Assembly (NCBI GenBank): GCA_965199335.1
Contig: CBDAQZ010000004.1
Location: 496,001-560,000 of the forward strand
Origin: CBDAQV01 sp965199335
Lineage (GTDB): Bacteria > Pseudomonadota > Alphaproteobacteria > CALMVH01
Direction of reading: 5' to 3'
Length of the DNA: 64,000 nucleotides
In this document: one piece after another, positions 26,979-35,426 of the stretch
How positions within the stretch are numbered: position 1 is the stretch's first letter
Layout of the letters: the number at the start of each line of letters is the position of its first letter
Notes under the pieces: model-generated
Told to the model about the DNA's origin: nothing
Database searches by the model: none
The model's input: only the letters and a program-made list of their open reading frames with translations
Program-made: the position numbers and the translations under genes

Positions 26979-28538
26979 ATGGAAGACCTACACACCGACC
27001 GCATCCTCATCCTCGACTTCGGCAGCCAGGTGACGCAGCTGATCGCGCGCCGGGTGCGCGAAAGCGGGGTCTATTGCGAGATCCTGCCGTGGACGATCGG
27101 CAAGGACCGCTTCGACGCCTTCGCCCCCAAGGGCATAATCCTGTCCGGCGGCCCCGACAGCGTCATCGGCGAGGATGCGCCCAACGCACCGGCCTGGGTG
27201 TTCGACTCCGGCCTGCCGATCCTGGGCATCTGCTACGGCCAGCAGACGATGTGCCACATGCTGGGCGGCAAGGTGGAGGCGGGGCATGCGCGCGAGTTCG
27301 GGCGCGCCTTCGTCGACGTCACCGCCGCCAGCCGCCTGTTCGACGGCGTATGGCCGCAGGGCGGGCGCGAGCAGGTATGGATGAGCCACGGCGACCGCGT
27401 GACCGCGCTGCCGCCCGGCTTCGTGACCATCGCCACCAGCACCGGCGCCCCCTTCGCCGCCATCGCGGACGAGGCGCGCAACTACTACGCCACCCAGTTC
27501 CACCTCGAGGTCGTGCACACCCCGGCGGGCGCGGCGCTGATCCGCAACTTCACCCATGCGATCTGTGGCTGCGCCGGCAGCTGGACCATGGCCGCGTTCA
27601 AGGAACAGGCGATCGAGGCGGCGCGGGCGCTGGTCGGCAAGGGCCGGGTTATCTGCGGCCTGTCCGGCGGCGTCGACAGCGCGGTGACGGCCGTGCTGCT
27701 GCACGAGGCGATCGGCGAGCAGCTGACCTGCATCTTCGTCGACACCGGCCTGATGCGCGCCGGCGAGGCGGAGGAGGTGGTGACGCTGTTCCGCGGCCAC
27801 TACAACATCCCGCTGGTCCATGTCGACGCGGCCGACGCCTTCCTGGGCAAGCTGGCGGGCGTGACCGACCCCGAGCAGAAGCGCAAGATCATCGGCGCCG
27901 CCTTCATCGACATCTTCGACGCCGAGGCGGCGAAGCTGGGCGGCGCCGACTTCCTGGCGCAGGGCACGCTGTACCCGGACGTGATCGAGAGCGTGTCGCC
28001 CACCGGCGGCCCCAGCGTCACGATCAAGTCGCACCACAATGTCGGCGGCCTGCCCGCGTTCATGAAGCTGAAGCTGGTCGAACCACTGCGCGAACTGTTC
28101 AAGGACGAGGTGCGCAAGTTGGGGCGGGAGCTGGGCATGCCCGATGCCTTCGTCGGCCGCCACCCCTTCCCCGGCCCCGGCCTGGCCATCCGCATCCCGG
28201 GCGAGATCACGGCCGAGGCGCTGGCCATACTGCGCCAGGCCGACACCGTGTACCTGGAGGAGATCCGCAACCACGGCCTGTACGACGCCATCTGGCAGGC
28301 CTTCGCCGTGCTGCTGCCGGTGCGCAGCGTCGGCGTGATGGGCGACGGCCGCAGCTACGACCGCGTGCTGGCCCTGCGCGCCGTGACCAGCAGCGACGGC
28401 ATGACCGCCGACTACTACCCCTTCCCGCACGAGTTCCTGGGCGCCGTCGCCACCCGCATCATCAACGAGGTCCGCGGCGTCAACCGGGTGGTCTACGACA
28501 TCACCAGCAAGCCCCCGGGCACGATCGAGTGGGAGTGA
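26979..28538 (+). CDS. guaA: GMP synthase (glutamine-hydrolysing)
   Basis: Converts XMP to GMP using glutamine-derived ammonia. The 519-residue protein has the class I amidotransferase domain (ILDFGSQVTQLIARR, nucleophile Cys85 in GICYGQQ, QFHLEVVHT), the ATP-pyrophosphatase domain with the PP-loop GLSGGVDSAV, and the C-terminal dimerisation domain ending KPPGTIEWE. The ATG at 26979 aligns best with known starts; a GTG at 26970 is in frame. guaA 3' ends are known insertion points for genomic islands, and accessory genes begin right after it here. Confidence 0.97.
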   Translation: MEDLHTDRILILDFGSQVTQLIARRVRESGVYCEILPWTIGKDRFDAFAPKGIILSGGPDSVIGEDAPNAPAWVFDSGLPILGICYGQQTMCHMLGGKVEAGHAREFGRAFVDVTAASRLFDGVWPQGGREQVWMSHGDRVTALPPGFVTIATSTGAPFAAIADEARNYYATQFHLEVVHTPAGAALIRNFTHAICGCAGSWTMAAFKEQAIEAARALVGKGRVICGLSGGVDSAVTAVLLHEAIGEQLTCIFVDTGLMRAGEAEEVVTLFRGHYNIPLVHVDAADAFLGKLAGVTDPEQKRKIIGAAFIDIFDAEAAKLGGADFLAQGTLYPDVIESVSPTGGPSVTIKSHHNVGGLPAFMKLKLVEPLRELFKDEVRKLGRELGMPDAFVGRHPFPGPGLAIRIPGEITAEALAILRQADTVYLEEIRNHGLYDAIWQAFAVLLPVRSVGVMGDGRSYDRVLALRAVTSSDGMTADYYPFPHEFLGAVATRIINEVRGVNRVVYDITSKPPGTIEWE

Positions 28539-28584
28539 AAAAGGATCGTTTTTGCCGGAACGACCCCATGTACAGTAGCCATGT
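28538..28584 (+). repeat. 47-bp dispersed repeat, copy 2
   Basis: Same sequence as 2653-2699 with a single mismatch (position 28546, T for G). It begins at the guaA stop codon. Loose similarity continues some 25 bases further. Confidence 0.75.
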
Positions 28585-28738
28585 CGTTGATATCGCTGGG
28601 AAATAAAACGGGATTTTGAGCGTATCGCCAGGGGCCTCCCCCTGTCCAATTGTTCACTATATGTTCTTTTTCCTGTACAGGACGGCACCGCCCGCGCTAT
28701 ACTGGTCGTATCCCTTCCAGAACCAGCGGAGCGCAACG

Positions 28739-29323
28739 ATGGCCTATCCCACGCCCGAGGAAATCGTCGGCAGCGACGACCCCAAGCTATGTTACCGGCT
28801 GGTCACCGACCTGTCGCACTCCCTGTCCGGCATTCCCGGCGACCGCGAGCGGGAGGAGAGGCTGGAAAGCTCGGCGGAGGCGGTGAAGGCCCTTGCCCCC
28901 GGCAACGTCCTGGAGGCGCATCTGATCACGCAGATGATCTGCGCGCACAACCTGCTGAGCGAATGCATGGCGCTGGCGAACCAGCCGCGCCAGAGCGTGC
29001 AGGAACGTGGCATGGCGCTGAAATACGCCGCCAAGTTCATGGCCCTGTTCCAGGATCAGGCGCGCACGCTGACCAAGCAGCGCGGCCCGATGCAGCGCAA
29101 GGTGCCCAAGCTGGAGGTCAGTGTGACCTACGTGAATCCGCCGCCGCGTCCGGACGAAACGCCGCTGCTGGACGATCTGTACGAGGATGAGGATGAGGAC
29201 GAGGTCGATGATGAGGATGACGGCGTGGACCGCGACGGGCCGCACGAGCCGTCGCCAAACCCCTATGCCGAATACCGCAGCCACAGCCCCGCCGCCGGAT
29301 CGCGAGAGGGCGACTACGCCTAG
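28739..29323 (+). CDS. Unrecognised protein with acidic tail, partner of the HGGxxG protein
   Basis: The 194-residue product has a helical body (EAHLITQMICAHNLLSECMALA...ALKYAAKFMALFQDQARTLTKQRG) followed by KVPKLEVSVTYVNPP and an extremely acidic stretch (DEDEDEVDDEDDGVD, residues ~150-165). The body resembles small alphaproteobacterial proteins with a helix ending in HRGKGQQKV that are commonly found next to HGG-motif proteins; that relationship is from memory. ATG at 28739 follows GGAG. A GC-rich gene. Confidence 0.7.
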   Translation: MAYPTPEEIVGSDDPKLCYRLVTDLSHSLSGIPGDREREERLESSAEAVKALAPGNVLEAHLITQMICAHNLLSECMALANQPRQSVQERGMALKYAAKFMALFQDQARTLTKQRGPMQRKVPKLEVSVTYVNPPPRPDETPLLDDLYEDEDEDEVDDEDDGVDRDGPHEPSPNPYAEYRSHSPAAGSREGDYA

Positions 29324-29567
29324 CCGTCACAAGCGCAACACCGGCCCGATGCAGGCAGCCCCACGCTGCGGCGCCACCACCCGCGCCGGAACCCCCTGCC
29401 GTGCCCCGGCGATCGTAGGCCGCCCCCGATGCCGCAAGCATGGCGGCGCGATGGGCTCGGGTGCTGTTCGGGGTAATCGGAACTCTTGGAAGCATGGTGC
29501 GGATAGTGCGGCGGTGCTGGCGCGGAATCGGCGGTGGGGAGAGATGCTTCGGCAATTGCGGGAGTAA
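29265..29567 (+). CDS. Small HGGxxG-motif protein
   Basis: The core CGATTRAGTPCRAP...CRKHGGAMGSG...GNRNSWKHG (residues ~35-75) matches a widespread small alphaproteobacterial family with two Cys-x-x-Cys-like pairs, an HGG motif and an N-x-x-K-HG end, often in phage-like or mobile regions. Function is unknown; the cysteines and histidines suggest metal binding. The start is uncertain: 29265 overlaps the upstream gene by 59 bases, while 29349 would give 72 residues. Confidence 0.7.
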   Translation: MPNTAATAPPPDRERATTPSRHKRNTGPMQAAPRCGATTRAGTPCRAPAIVGRPRCRKHGGAMGSGAVRGNRNSWKHGADSAAVLARNRRWGEMLRQLRE

Positions 29568-29687
29568 TTCTAATATTATAAAAGTAGGAAACTATATGCA
29601 TAGCTAATCATAGAATAACTCATCTCGTTGCCAATCGAGAAATTCCCCTTTATACGTGCTGCAACGCCATAGCTGGATAAACGATAA

Positions 29688-30095
29688 ATGGCAGCGCCGA
29701 CGCAATTTGTTTGCAATCCACCACAACCGACGCCAATCCTGCCAGTTGCACCGGAGCCACTAGAGCCTTCCGCCCTTACAATATGGCCCCACATGCATTA
29801 TGTTGACTTAGTCACCCTAATGCTCGCGTCAGTAACATTGATTGTGACTGTTGTAGGAGTTCTCTTAGCCGTTTTTGCCTTTATTGGCTGGTCAAAGATT
29901 AAAGGTACAGCTCGTAGTACTGCTCAGAAAGCCGTGCATGAGCATTTGGGATCTGAGATGTTTCTTAATCACCTCAGTACGACCATACAGGCAGAAATCG
30001 AGCGTGTTCGATTTAGTGACAGGTTACCTACGGTAGACAAGGAGGGAAGAAACGATGACGTCTCAGTTGCAGAAAACACCCCCTTCAATGGATAG
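29688..30095 (+). CDS. Unrecognised one-helix membrane protein
   Basis: The 135-residue protein has a Pro-rich N-terminus, a strong membrane helix near residues 42-66 (LMLASVTLIVTVVGVLLAVFAFIGW) and a charged C-terminal half that should face the cytoplasm. Composition is AT-rich against the surroundings, a sign of transfer. Its 3' end overlaps the ImmA/IrrE gene by 41 bases, so the two are probably translated together. Confidence 0.7.
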   Translation: MAAPTQFVCNPPQPTPILPVAPEPLEPSALTIWPHMHYVDLVTLMLASVTLIVTVVGVLLAVFAFIGWSKIKGTARSTAQKAVHEHLGSEMFLNHLSTTIQAEIERVRFSDRLPTVDKEGRNDDVSVAENTPFNG

Positions 30096-30570
30096 TCTGA
30101 CCGCACTTGAAGCAAAGCACATTATTAAAGCGCATCAAGAATGCGCCCCTATCAGAATTTCAGAAGTTGCTAAAGCTCTTGGCTTAGTAGTTAAAAATGC
30201 TCCGCTGGCAGAAGGTATATCTGGAAAGATATTTAAGGACCCTTCCGAAGGAAGCAAGTCGGGCTACGTTATTCATGTCGCGGCTAACGAAGGTATCAAA
30301 CGCCAACGTTTTACCGCAGCGCATGAGATTGCACATTTCGTTTTACACAGAGACCAAATTGGCAAGGGCATTGCCGATGATACTCTTTACCGGAGTGGAC
30401 TTTCTTCGCACGTTGAAAGAGAAGCCAACGAACTTGCGGCGGACATTTTAATGCCTTGGCATCTTATTAATAGCGCCATGGAAGCCGGCAAAACAAATGT
30501 GCAAGCACTCGCTGACTATTTCAATGTCTCACTAACTGCCATGTCCGTAAGATTAGGATTGCCCACATAA
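30055..30570 (+). CDS. ImmA/IrrE-family metallopeptidase
   Basis: The 171-residue product contains the zinc motif HEIAH (residues 90-94) and the second family block EREANELAADILMP (121-134) with the third ligand. Known members cleave XRE-type repressors (ImmA, IrrE/PprI). A strong AGGAGGG sits before the ATG at 30055. No helix-turn-helix repressor gene is adjacent; the upstream partner is a membrane protein instead. AT-rich, likely acquired. Confidence 0.9.
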   Translation: MTSQLQKTPPSMDSLTALEAKHIIKAHQECAPIRISEVAKALGLVVKNAPLAEGISGKIFKDPSEGSKSGYVIHVAANEGIKRQRFTAAHEIAHFVLHRDQIGKGIADDTLYRSGLSSHVEREANELAADILMPWHLINSAMEAGKTNVQALADYFNVSLTAMSVRLGLPT

Positions 30571-30654
30571 GGTAGCTTCTGAGGTTTAAATCAGTTCTTT
30601 TATGACTATGTCCGGCATTACTGCACGGCATACAAAGCTTCTGGGCGCTGCTAA

Positions 30655-30897
30655 AGCGCGGTCATTACGGCATCTAACTACCCTGATTATTTCCCACAGG
30701 CAAAATCGAATCCGCAACACCCGTGGTGCTACCCAGAGATGGCGCTTGGCGAGTTCAAACGATGGATGCGGGAAACCTACATTGAAGGTGGAAAGTTTTC
30801 GAAATATATCAACGACAAGATTCAGCAGAACCAACTGCCACCCTCTTTTGCCGAAATCGTAACGTCGGCCTACCAGCTAGAGGACAAATCGAAATGA
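30655..30897 (+). CDS. Small ORF with uncertain start, coupled to the Rap1a-like gene
   Basis: The frame downstream of a TAA at 30652 reads as a credible protein: SNYPDYFPQAKSNPQHPW, then EMALGEFKRWMRETYIEGG and KYINDKIQQNQLPPSFAEIV. Its stop overlaps the next start as ATGA (30894-30897). The first in-frame ATG is at 30739, giving 52 residues. The frame before the TAA (from ~30577) also reads protein-like (FYDYVRHYCTAYKASGRC), so this may be a gene broken by a nonsense codon or by a frameshift. No family is recognised. Confidence 0.5.
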   Translation, partial: SAVITASNYPDYFPQAKSNPQHPWCYPEMALGEFKRWMRETYIEGGKFSKYINDKIQQNQLPPSFAEIVTSAYQLEDKSK

Positions 30898-31247
30898 AAA
30901 TCCGAACTATTCTTGTTATCGGCGTATTGGAGCTAACCGCAGTTCCTTGTCATGCCGAAGAAACTGCCGATAGCCTCTCGAGATCATGTCAGCTTGCATT
31001 AAGCTCAATTGATCATCCCAATCCCAATTACGTCGATAATCCTTACGATACCGGTTTTTGTGTGGGATACATTACAGCCATGGGCGATGGACACCTGATG
31101 CAGACATGCATTCCGAAAGGTGTAAAAGTCTCACAAAGCGTAAAAATATTTTTGAAGTGGGTTTCTGACCATCCAGAAAAACTACATTTGCCAGCCACAT
31201 CAGCAGTGAATATAGCGATGCAAAATGCTTTTCCTTGCGGTAAATAA
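30894..31247 (+). CDS. Rap1a/Tai-like exported protein
   Basis: The 117-residue product has a Sec signal peptide (cut after CHA, about residue 20) and the Rap1a pattern: CQLALSS, FCVGYITAM, CIPKGVKVSQSVKIFLKWVSDHPEKLHLPA and a terminal NAFPCG. Four conserved cysteines can form two disulfides. Founding members (Rap1a, Tai4) are periplasmic immunity proteins against type VI amidase effectors, but many genomes carry orphan copies. No effector is seen here. Confidence 0.85.
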   Translation: MKIRTILVIGVLELTAVPCHAEETADSLSRSCQLALSSIDHPNPNYVDNPYDTGFCVGYITAMGDGHLMQTCIPKGVKVSQSVKIFLKWVSDHPEKLHLPATSAVNIAMQNAFPCGK

Positions 31248-31721
31248 CAGCGCGGCTAGCTATCTATATAATTCCCTTTTTATCTTGCGCAAATAAAGGC
31301 AAGTTTCGAAAAACCAAACGATAAAAAACCTTGCAAGAAAATTTGGCGCGCTGTCGATGGTCAGGCACAAGAAGATCCCACGCGCCTTAATCAGCTCGTT
31401 CCGAGCTGAAAGCTCCATTGAGGAAATGGGCGTACGATTACGATCACTTTCAAAAGTTTCTTAATGGTGCATCGATAAAGCTGACGAGCTTAGCTGATCT
31501 GCATTATAGAATCACATAACTTACACGAAAAAACAAAATTAACCTTGAATTAATGCTTCCCCTGAGGTATTAAAGGGGCATTAATTTTGAAGGCAATCAT
31601 CTTGATCGACCATAAAAGCAGCGCGGGACGGTTGTTGAATGCGCTGAGAAGCGTCAACCCTGTCGCGGTTGCGCCGGTCGTCACCGGGCCACTTTCGGCC
31701 CGCACCCTGGCAACGGATACG
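31248..31721. other. AT-rich intergenic stretch without a clear gene
   Basis: No convincing coding region is visible. A hairpin CCCCT...AGGGG lies at ~31559-31580. A TTG-initiated frame at 31587 (start MKAIILIDHKSSAGRLLNA) runs into the frameshifted gene that follows and might be its true N-terminus or chance. GC content changes from low to high near 31640, marking a probable boundary of acquired DNA. Confidence 0.5.
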
Positions 31722-32121
31722 ATGATGACCACGAACCATTTGCACGCCCGCCAACAACGACGCACTGGACGGGCTGGTCGCCGACCTGATCCGCAAGCTG
31801 GAAACGCAGGGCCAGGCGGCCGGTACGCTGCGCAGCGGGCTGCGCGACCTGCAGGGGCTGGGTGTGGCGGGCGTTGCGGCGCTGCCGGTTGCCGTCAGGC
31901 TGTGCGGCCATACCGACCCCATCGTGGCCGAGCGCGCGGCGCAGACGGTGGAGGTGCTGGCGGCCATCGCGCTGCAGCAGAAAAACGACCCCGCCGCCAT
32001 CCGCGACATGGTCATCCCGGCGCTGGCCGATGCCTGCGACGGCTCCAACCCGACCAACGCCGCCTGCGTGGCGCTGCGCACCCTGTCCGCCCTGTGCGAC
32101 GACCGGCTGCTGGCCGCCTAA
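31722..32121 (+). pseudogene. Frameshifted helical-repeat protein gene
   Basis: The frame ending at 32121 reads well as protein back to about 31740 (NNDALDGLVADLIRKLETQ, then VVIPALADACDG-type Ala/Leu-rich helices) but meets a TGA at 31726 with no start codon between. The neighbouring frame carries ATGATG at 31722-31727 (MMTTNHLHA). One indel near 31745-31755 would join them into a ~130-residue protein. Either a pseudogene or a base error. Its end overlaps the convergent gene by four bases. Confidence 0.55.
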
Positions 32122-33614
32122 TCCCTTACTGAGCGACCCACCGAAAGGCCCAGCTTGCTGCTGAACAGCTCGGGATGGGCGCGGTCGAAATCGGCCAGGC
32201 CCACCGGCGCGGGCGGCTTTATCGTCAGCGTCAGGATATGTGGATCGTTCACGAACTTAGCGGCGGCATCGACGGCGGCGGCCAGAGGCAGGTCGCCGGC
32301 GAAATGCGGCTTCTGGCCTTGCAGCCATGAAACGTACCCGGCCTTGACCTGCGGCACGCCCTGCCCCGTCAGCTTGGCGACGTAATCCAGCCAGCGGGTC
32401 GCCAAGCTGTTGTCCTCGTACCTGACCGTCAGGCTGGCGATCTTGCCGTTCTGCGGCGCGGCCGGCAGGAAGCCGGTGAACACGGCATCGACGTTCAGCG
32501 TGCCGCCCTTGTCCAGCACCAGATTGCTGTTGGCGATGGTGACCTGCTGCGTCGCCTTGTCCCACTTATACGACAACGCGGCGTTGAAATTCGCCGGCTT
32601 GTAGCCCAGCGAGGTCAGGACCGAACTGGGACCGGACATCGGGATGATCGAAGGATCGACCGCCAGGTTCCTGACGCCGACGTCCACCGCCACCGGCAGG
32701 CCGTCCTGATAGGCAAGGTTGCCGATGGTCAGTTGCTGGATCGAGCCCAGCGTCACGTCGGCGCTTTTCAGGGCGACGTTGTCGATCGTCTGGCTGACGC
32801 CCTGGTAGTGGTTGAAGGCGGTTTCCAGCGGATCGCCGTCGCGCAGGTCGTTCAGGAAGGCACGCTGGCTGCTGCCGCCCGTGGTGATGGACCCGACGGT
32901 GATCGCGCCGCCATTGGCCTCGAGCGCGAAATCGGCCAGGTGGCCGCCCTTGATGTCGCCGCGGTCGAAACCGTCCGATTCCAGGGTACCGACCCGCGCC
33001 TTGACCGACTGGCCGGAGACATGGTCGCTGGCGACGAATTCGCTGTCGTGCAGCACCGCCTTGTCGAAGGCGATGGCCAGGTTCACCCGCGCCGCGCGCT
33101 GCAATATGTCGCGCAGCTGCGCGCCCTCGGCCACGGCGTCCAGCACGCTCGGCCCTTCCTTCAGCGGCGGCAGGCTGGCCAGCAGGTCGCCCAGGAACAG
33201 GCGCGGCGATTCGATGTCGATCGCGGCGATGCGGGAATCGAGCGGCCCATAGACCGTATGCAGGCCGGTCAGCGTGATGGCGCCGGCGATCCTGGTGCCG
33301 TCCTGGTCGGCGACCTGCTCCGCCAGCGCCTTCCTGACCGCGCGGGCGAGGCCGGGATTGCCGTCCTGGATGCGGATCTCGGCGACATCGATGTCGAATA
33401 CGGGATCGGCGACGTGCAGCACGCCGCCCTTGAGCACTAGCGCGCGGGAGAACAGCGAGTAGCTGGCATCGTCATAGGTGAATTTCGCGCCGGACGGCAG
33501 CGAGGCCGCCAGCTCGTCGATGCCCTGCTTGGCGAAATACGAAGGCAGGAACGACAGGGCGAGAACGACGAGGACGACGGCGATCCCGCCACCGATCAGA
33601 TAAGTCCGCTTCAT
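32118..33614 (-). CDS. Large inner-membrane-anchored envelope protein, unrecognised
   Basis: The 498-residue protein has one N-terminal membrane helix (residues ~5-25) and an otherwise soluble, beta-rich body that should lie in the periplasm. Recurring Asp/Gly/Leu strand patterns (GTRIAGAITLTGLHTVYG, VDVGVRNLAVDPSIIP, GTLNVDAVFTGFLP) resemble AsmA- or DUF945-like envelope proteins, but no firm family match is possible by eye. GC content is normal for this genome. Confidence 0.7.
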   Translation of the reverse strand: MKRTYLIGGGIAVVLVVLALSFLPSYFAKQGIDELAASLPSGAKFTYDDASYSLFSRALVLKGGVLHVADPVFDIDVAEIRIQDGNPGLARAVRKALAEQVADQDGTRIAGAITLTGLHTVYGPLDSRIAAIDIESPRLFLGDLLASLPPLKEGPSVLDAVAEGAQLRDILQRAARVNLAIAFDKAVLHDSEFVASDHVSGQSVKARVGTLESDGFDRGDIKGGHLADFALEANGGAITVGSITTGGSSQRAFLNDLRDGDPLETAFNHYQGVSQTIDNVALKSADVTLGSIQQLTIGNLAYQDGLPVAVDVGVRNLAVDPSIIPMSGPSSVLTSLGYKPANFNAALSYKWDKATQQVTIANSNLVLDKGGTLNVDAVFTGFLPAAPQNGKIASLTVRYEDNSLATRWLDYVAKLTGQGVPQVKAGYVSWLQGQKPHFAGDLPLAAAVDAAAKFVNDPHILTLTIKPPAPVGLADFDRAHPELFSSKLGLSVGRSVRD

Positions 33615-33645
33615 GCGCCAGGCTCCGTTACGGGATTGCGAAGGA

Positions 33646-33885
33646 TCAGGGTACGCCCAGCGTTCCCAGCTCGTTATAGGCCTCTTCCGTGATGCGCACG
33701 GTGACCGAGCGCGCGGTGCCGGGGCTGGTGTTGGGCGCCTCGTACGTCGCCTCGTAGGCGATCTCGCTGCCGGCCAGCTCCACCTGTTCGCGGCTGATCA
33801 GCCCGGTCGCGACATGCGCGCGCAAAGTGCCGTTGCCCTGGCCCAGATCGTCGTCGATGCCGAAGAGTTCGATGATGTCGTTCAT
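33646..33885 (-). CDS. Unrecognised 79-residue protein
   Basis: Begins MNDIIELFGIDDDLG and ends GTLGVP. The body (RAHVATGLISREQVELAGSEIAYEA...RSVTVRITEEAY) looks like a small alpha/beta domain. It lies between a large envelope protein gene and a metal transporter gene, all on the minus strand with ~28-31-base gaps, so an operon is possible. Confidence 0.6.
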   Translation of the reverse strand: MNDIIELFGIDDDLGQGNGTLRAHVATGLISREQVELAGSEIAYEATYEAPNTSPGTARSVTVRITEEAYNELGTLGVP

Positions 33886-33912
33886 GAGGGCAATGTGAGC
33901 CCCGACCGGGGG

Positions 33913-34842
33913 TCAGGTCAAGTCCCTGTGCGGGGTGAAAGACGGTGTTATGGGCAGGCCGGCGGCGGACACGCCGTGCTTGGCCTTGCCTTCGGGCTCG
34001 ACGTGGATGGTCACCACGGAGCGGCCGATCTCGCCGCGCAGCGCCGCCTCGATCCGGTCGCATATCCCGTGCGCGTCCGCGACCGTCATGGCGCCGGGCA
34101 CGACCAGGTGGCACTCCACGAACGTCACGTCGCCCGCGAAACGCACGCGGATGTCGTGCGCCTCGATCGCGCCGGCGCTGGAACGGGCGATGACCGCGAC
34201 GATCGCCGCCACGCTTTCGGGGTCGGTGACTTCGTCCATCAGCCCGCCGATCGACTGGCGCATCACGCCGTACCCCGCCCACAGGATATTGGCCGCCACC
34301 AGGCCCGCGATCGCCGGGTCGAGCCGCAGCCAGCCGGTCAGCGGCACCAGCGCGAAGCCGGCCAGGACCGCGCCGGTGGTCCAGACATCGGTCATGATGT
34401 GCCTGCCGCCCGCGACCAGCGCCGGCGATTTCAGCGCCCTGCCGCGCCGCAGCAGCACCAGCGCCCAGGCCAGGTTGATCGCACCGGCCAGCCCGTTCAG
34501 CCCGATGCCCAGGAACGGCGCGGTGGGCCGGACGGGCGCCTGCCAGCCCTGCCAGGCCTCGCGGGCGATCAGCAGCGCGGTGACCAGCACCAGCGCGCCC
34601 TCGATCACGGCGCTGAAATACTCGGCCTTGTTATGCCCGTAGGGATGGTTGGCATCGGCGGGACGGCCGGAATACCACAGCGCGCCCAGGGCGGTCAGCG
34701 CGGCGACGACGTTGATGACGGTTTCGAGCGCGTCCGAATACAGCGCGATACTGCCGGTGACCAGGTAGGCCGCGGTCTTGAGGCCGAGCACGACCAGGCT
34801 GACGGCAAGGCCGACCCCGGCGATGGACAAGGCGGATTTCAT
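33913..34842 (-). CDS. Cation diffusion facilitator (CDF) metal exporter
   Basis: The 309-residue protein has about six membrane helices and the CDF metal-site motifs: YSDALETVIN in helix 2 (Asp37), HPYGHNKAEYFSA after it, and HIMTDVWTT in helix 5 (His/Asp). The C-terminal cytoplasmic domain ends HVEPEGKAKHG. CDF proteins exchange Zn2+, Fe2+ or Mn2+ for protons; the metal cannot be told. It resembles the FieF/YiiP type in size. Confidence 0.93.
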   Translation of the reverse strand: MKSALSIAGVGLAVSLVVLGLKTAAYLVTGSIALYSDALETVINVVAALTALGALWYSGRPADANHPYGHNKAEYFSAVIEGALVLVTALLIAREAWQGWQAPVRPTAPFLGIGLNGLAGAINLAWALVLLRRGRALKSPALVAGGRHIMTDVWTTGAVLAGFALVPLTGWLRLDPAIAGLVAANILWAGYGVMRQSIGGLMDEVTDPESVAAIVAVIARSSAGAIEAHDIRVRFAGDVTFVECHLVVPGAMTVADAHGICDRIEAALRGEIGRSVVTIHVEPEGKAKHGVSAAGLPITPSFTPHRDLT

Positions 34843-34881
34843 ATGTCGCCGGCAGTAAAGACCGTGTCTAGGAAGTCCGGA

Positions 34882-35052
34882 TCAGCATTCGAGCTTGGCC
34901 GCCGCCGCGCGTTGCCGGCTTCTTATGATCTCGTCGGTCGGCATGCCCTGTCTGGCCTGCGCGATCAGGGAGAACTTTCTAGGCGGCGCGGACTGTTCCT
35001 TCGGATCGAACAGAACGATCTGCGGCTTACCGGCTTCGATATCTTCGTTCAT
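34882..35052 (-). CDS. Small unrecognised protein
   Basis: A 56-residue product, MNEDIEAGKPQIVLFDPKE followed by a basic C-terminus (IIRSRQRAAAAKLEC). The ATG at 35052 is preferred over 35079, which adds an unlikely Arg-Asn-rich start. No domain is recognised. Confidence 0.45.
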   Translation of the reverse strand: MNEDIEAGKPQIVLFDPKEQSAPPRKFSLIAQARQGMPTDEIIRSRQRAAAAKLEC

Positions 35053-35106
35053 GGCAAATCCCCGGCAGTCGTTACGCAATCGTGAAGTTACGCAGGTCCG
35101 GCGGGA

Positions 35107-35322
35107 TCAGTCAAACATGGCGTAGCCGATGGCCTCGCATGCGCGCCGCTCCTCGTCCGTCGCGCCGGCCGGCCCGCGCACGCCCAGCCCCAGAGTGGAG
35201 AATTCCGCCGTCAGCGCCCGCGCCCGCTCGAGCACCTCGCGGCAGCTATGGAACCGCTCGTCGCTACGGGCGGCATGCCCGTCGTAATAAATCTCGAGCA
35301 CCCAGGGCCGATCGAACATCTT
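35107..35322 (-). CDS. Small unrecognised protein
   Basis: The 71-residue product MFDRPWVLEIYYDGH...GYAMFD is chosen from 35322 because GGAG lies 8-11 bases before that ATG; the frame stays open to 35430. It contains a helical segment SCREVLERARALTAEF. Some alphaproteobacteria have short DUF-type proteins of this look, but no name can be given. Confidence 0.5.
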   Translation of the reverse strand, partial: KMFDRPWVLEIYYDGHAARSDERFHSCREVLERARALTAEFSTLGLGVRGPAGATDEERRACEAIGYAMFD

Positions 35323-35426
35323 CCAACTCCGCTGCATACGATCGTATTGGGGAGATTTGAAGAATTCCTGAACGGGCAATGAGGGATCAGGCGATGATCG
35401 GACCGCGGCAAGTCGTGTTGCATCGT

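Noticed and set aside
26988..28736. Long minus-strand open frame opposite guaA
   Set aside because: Antisense shadow of guaA with low-complexity composition.
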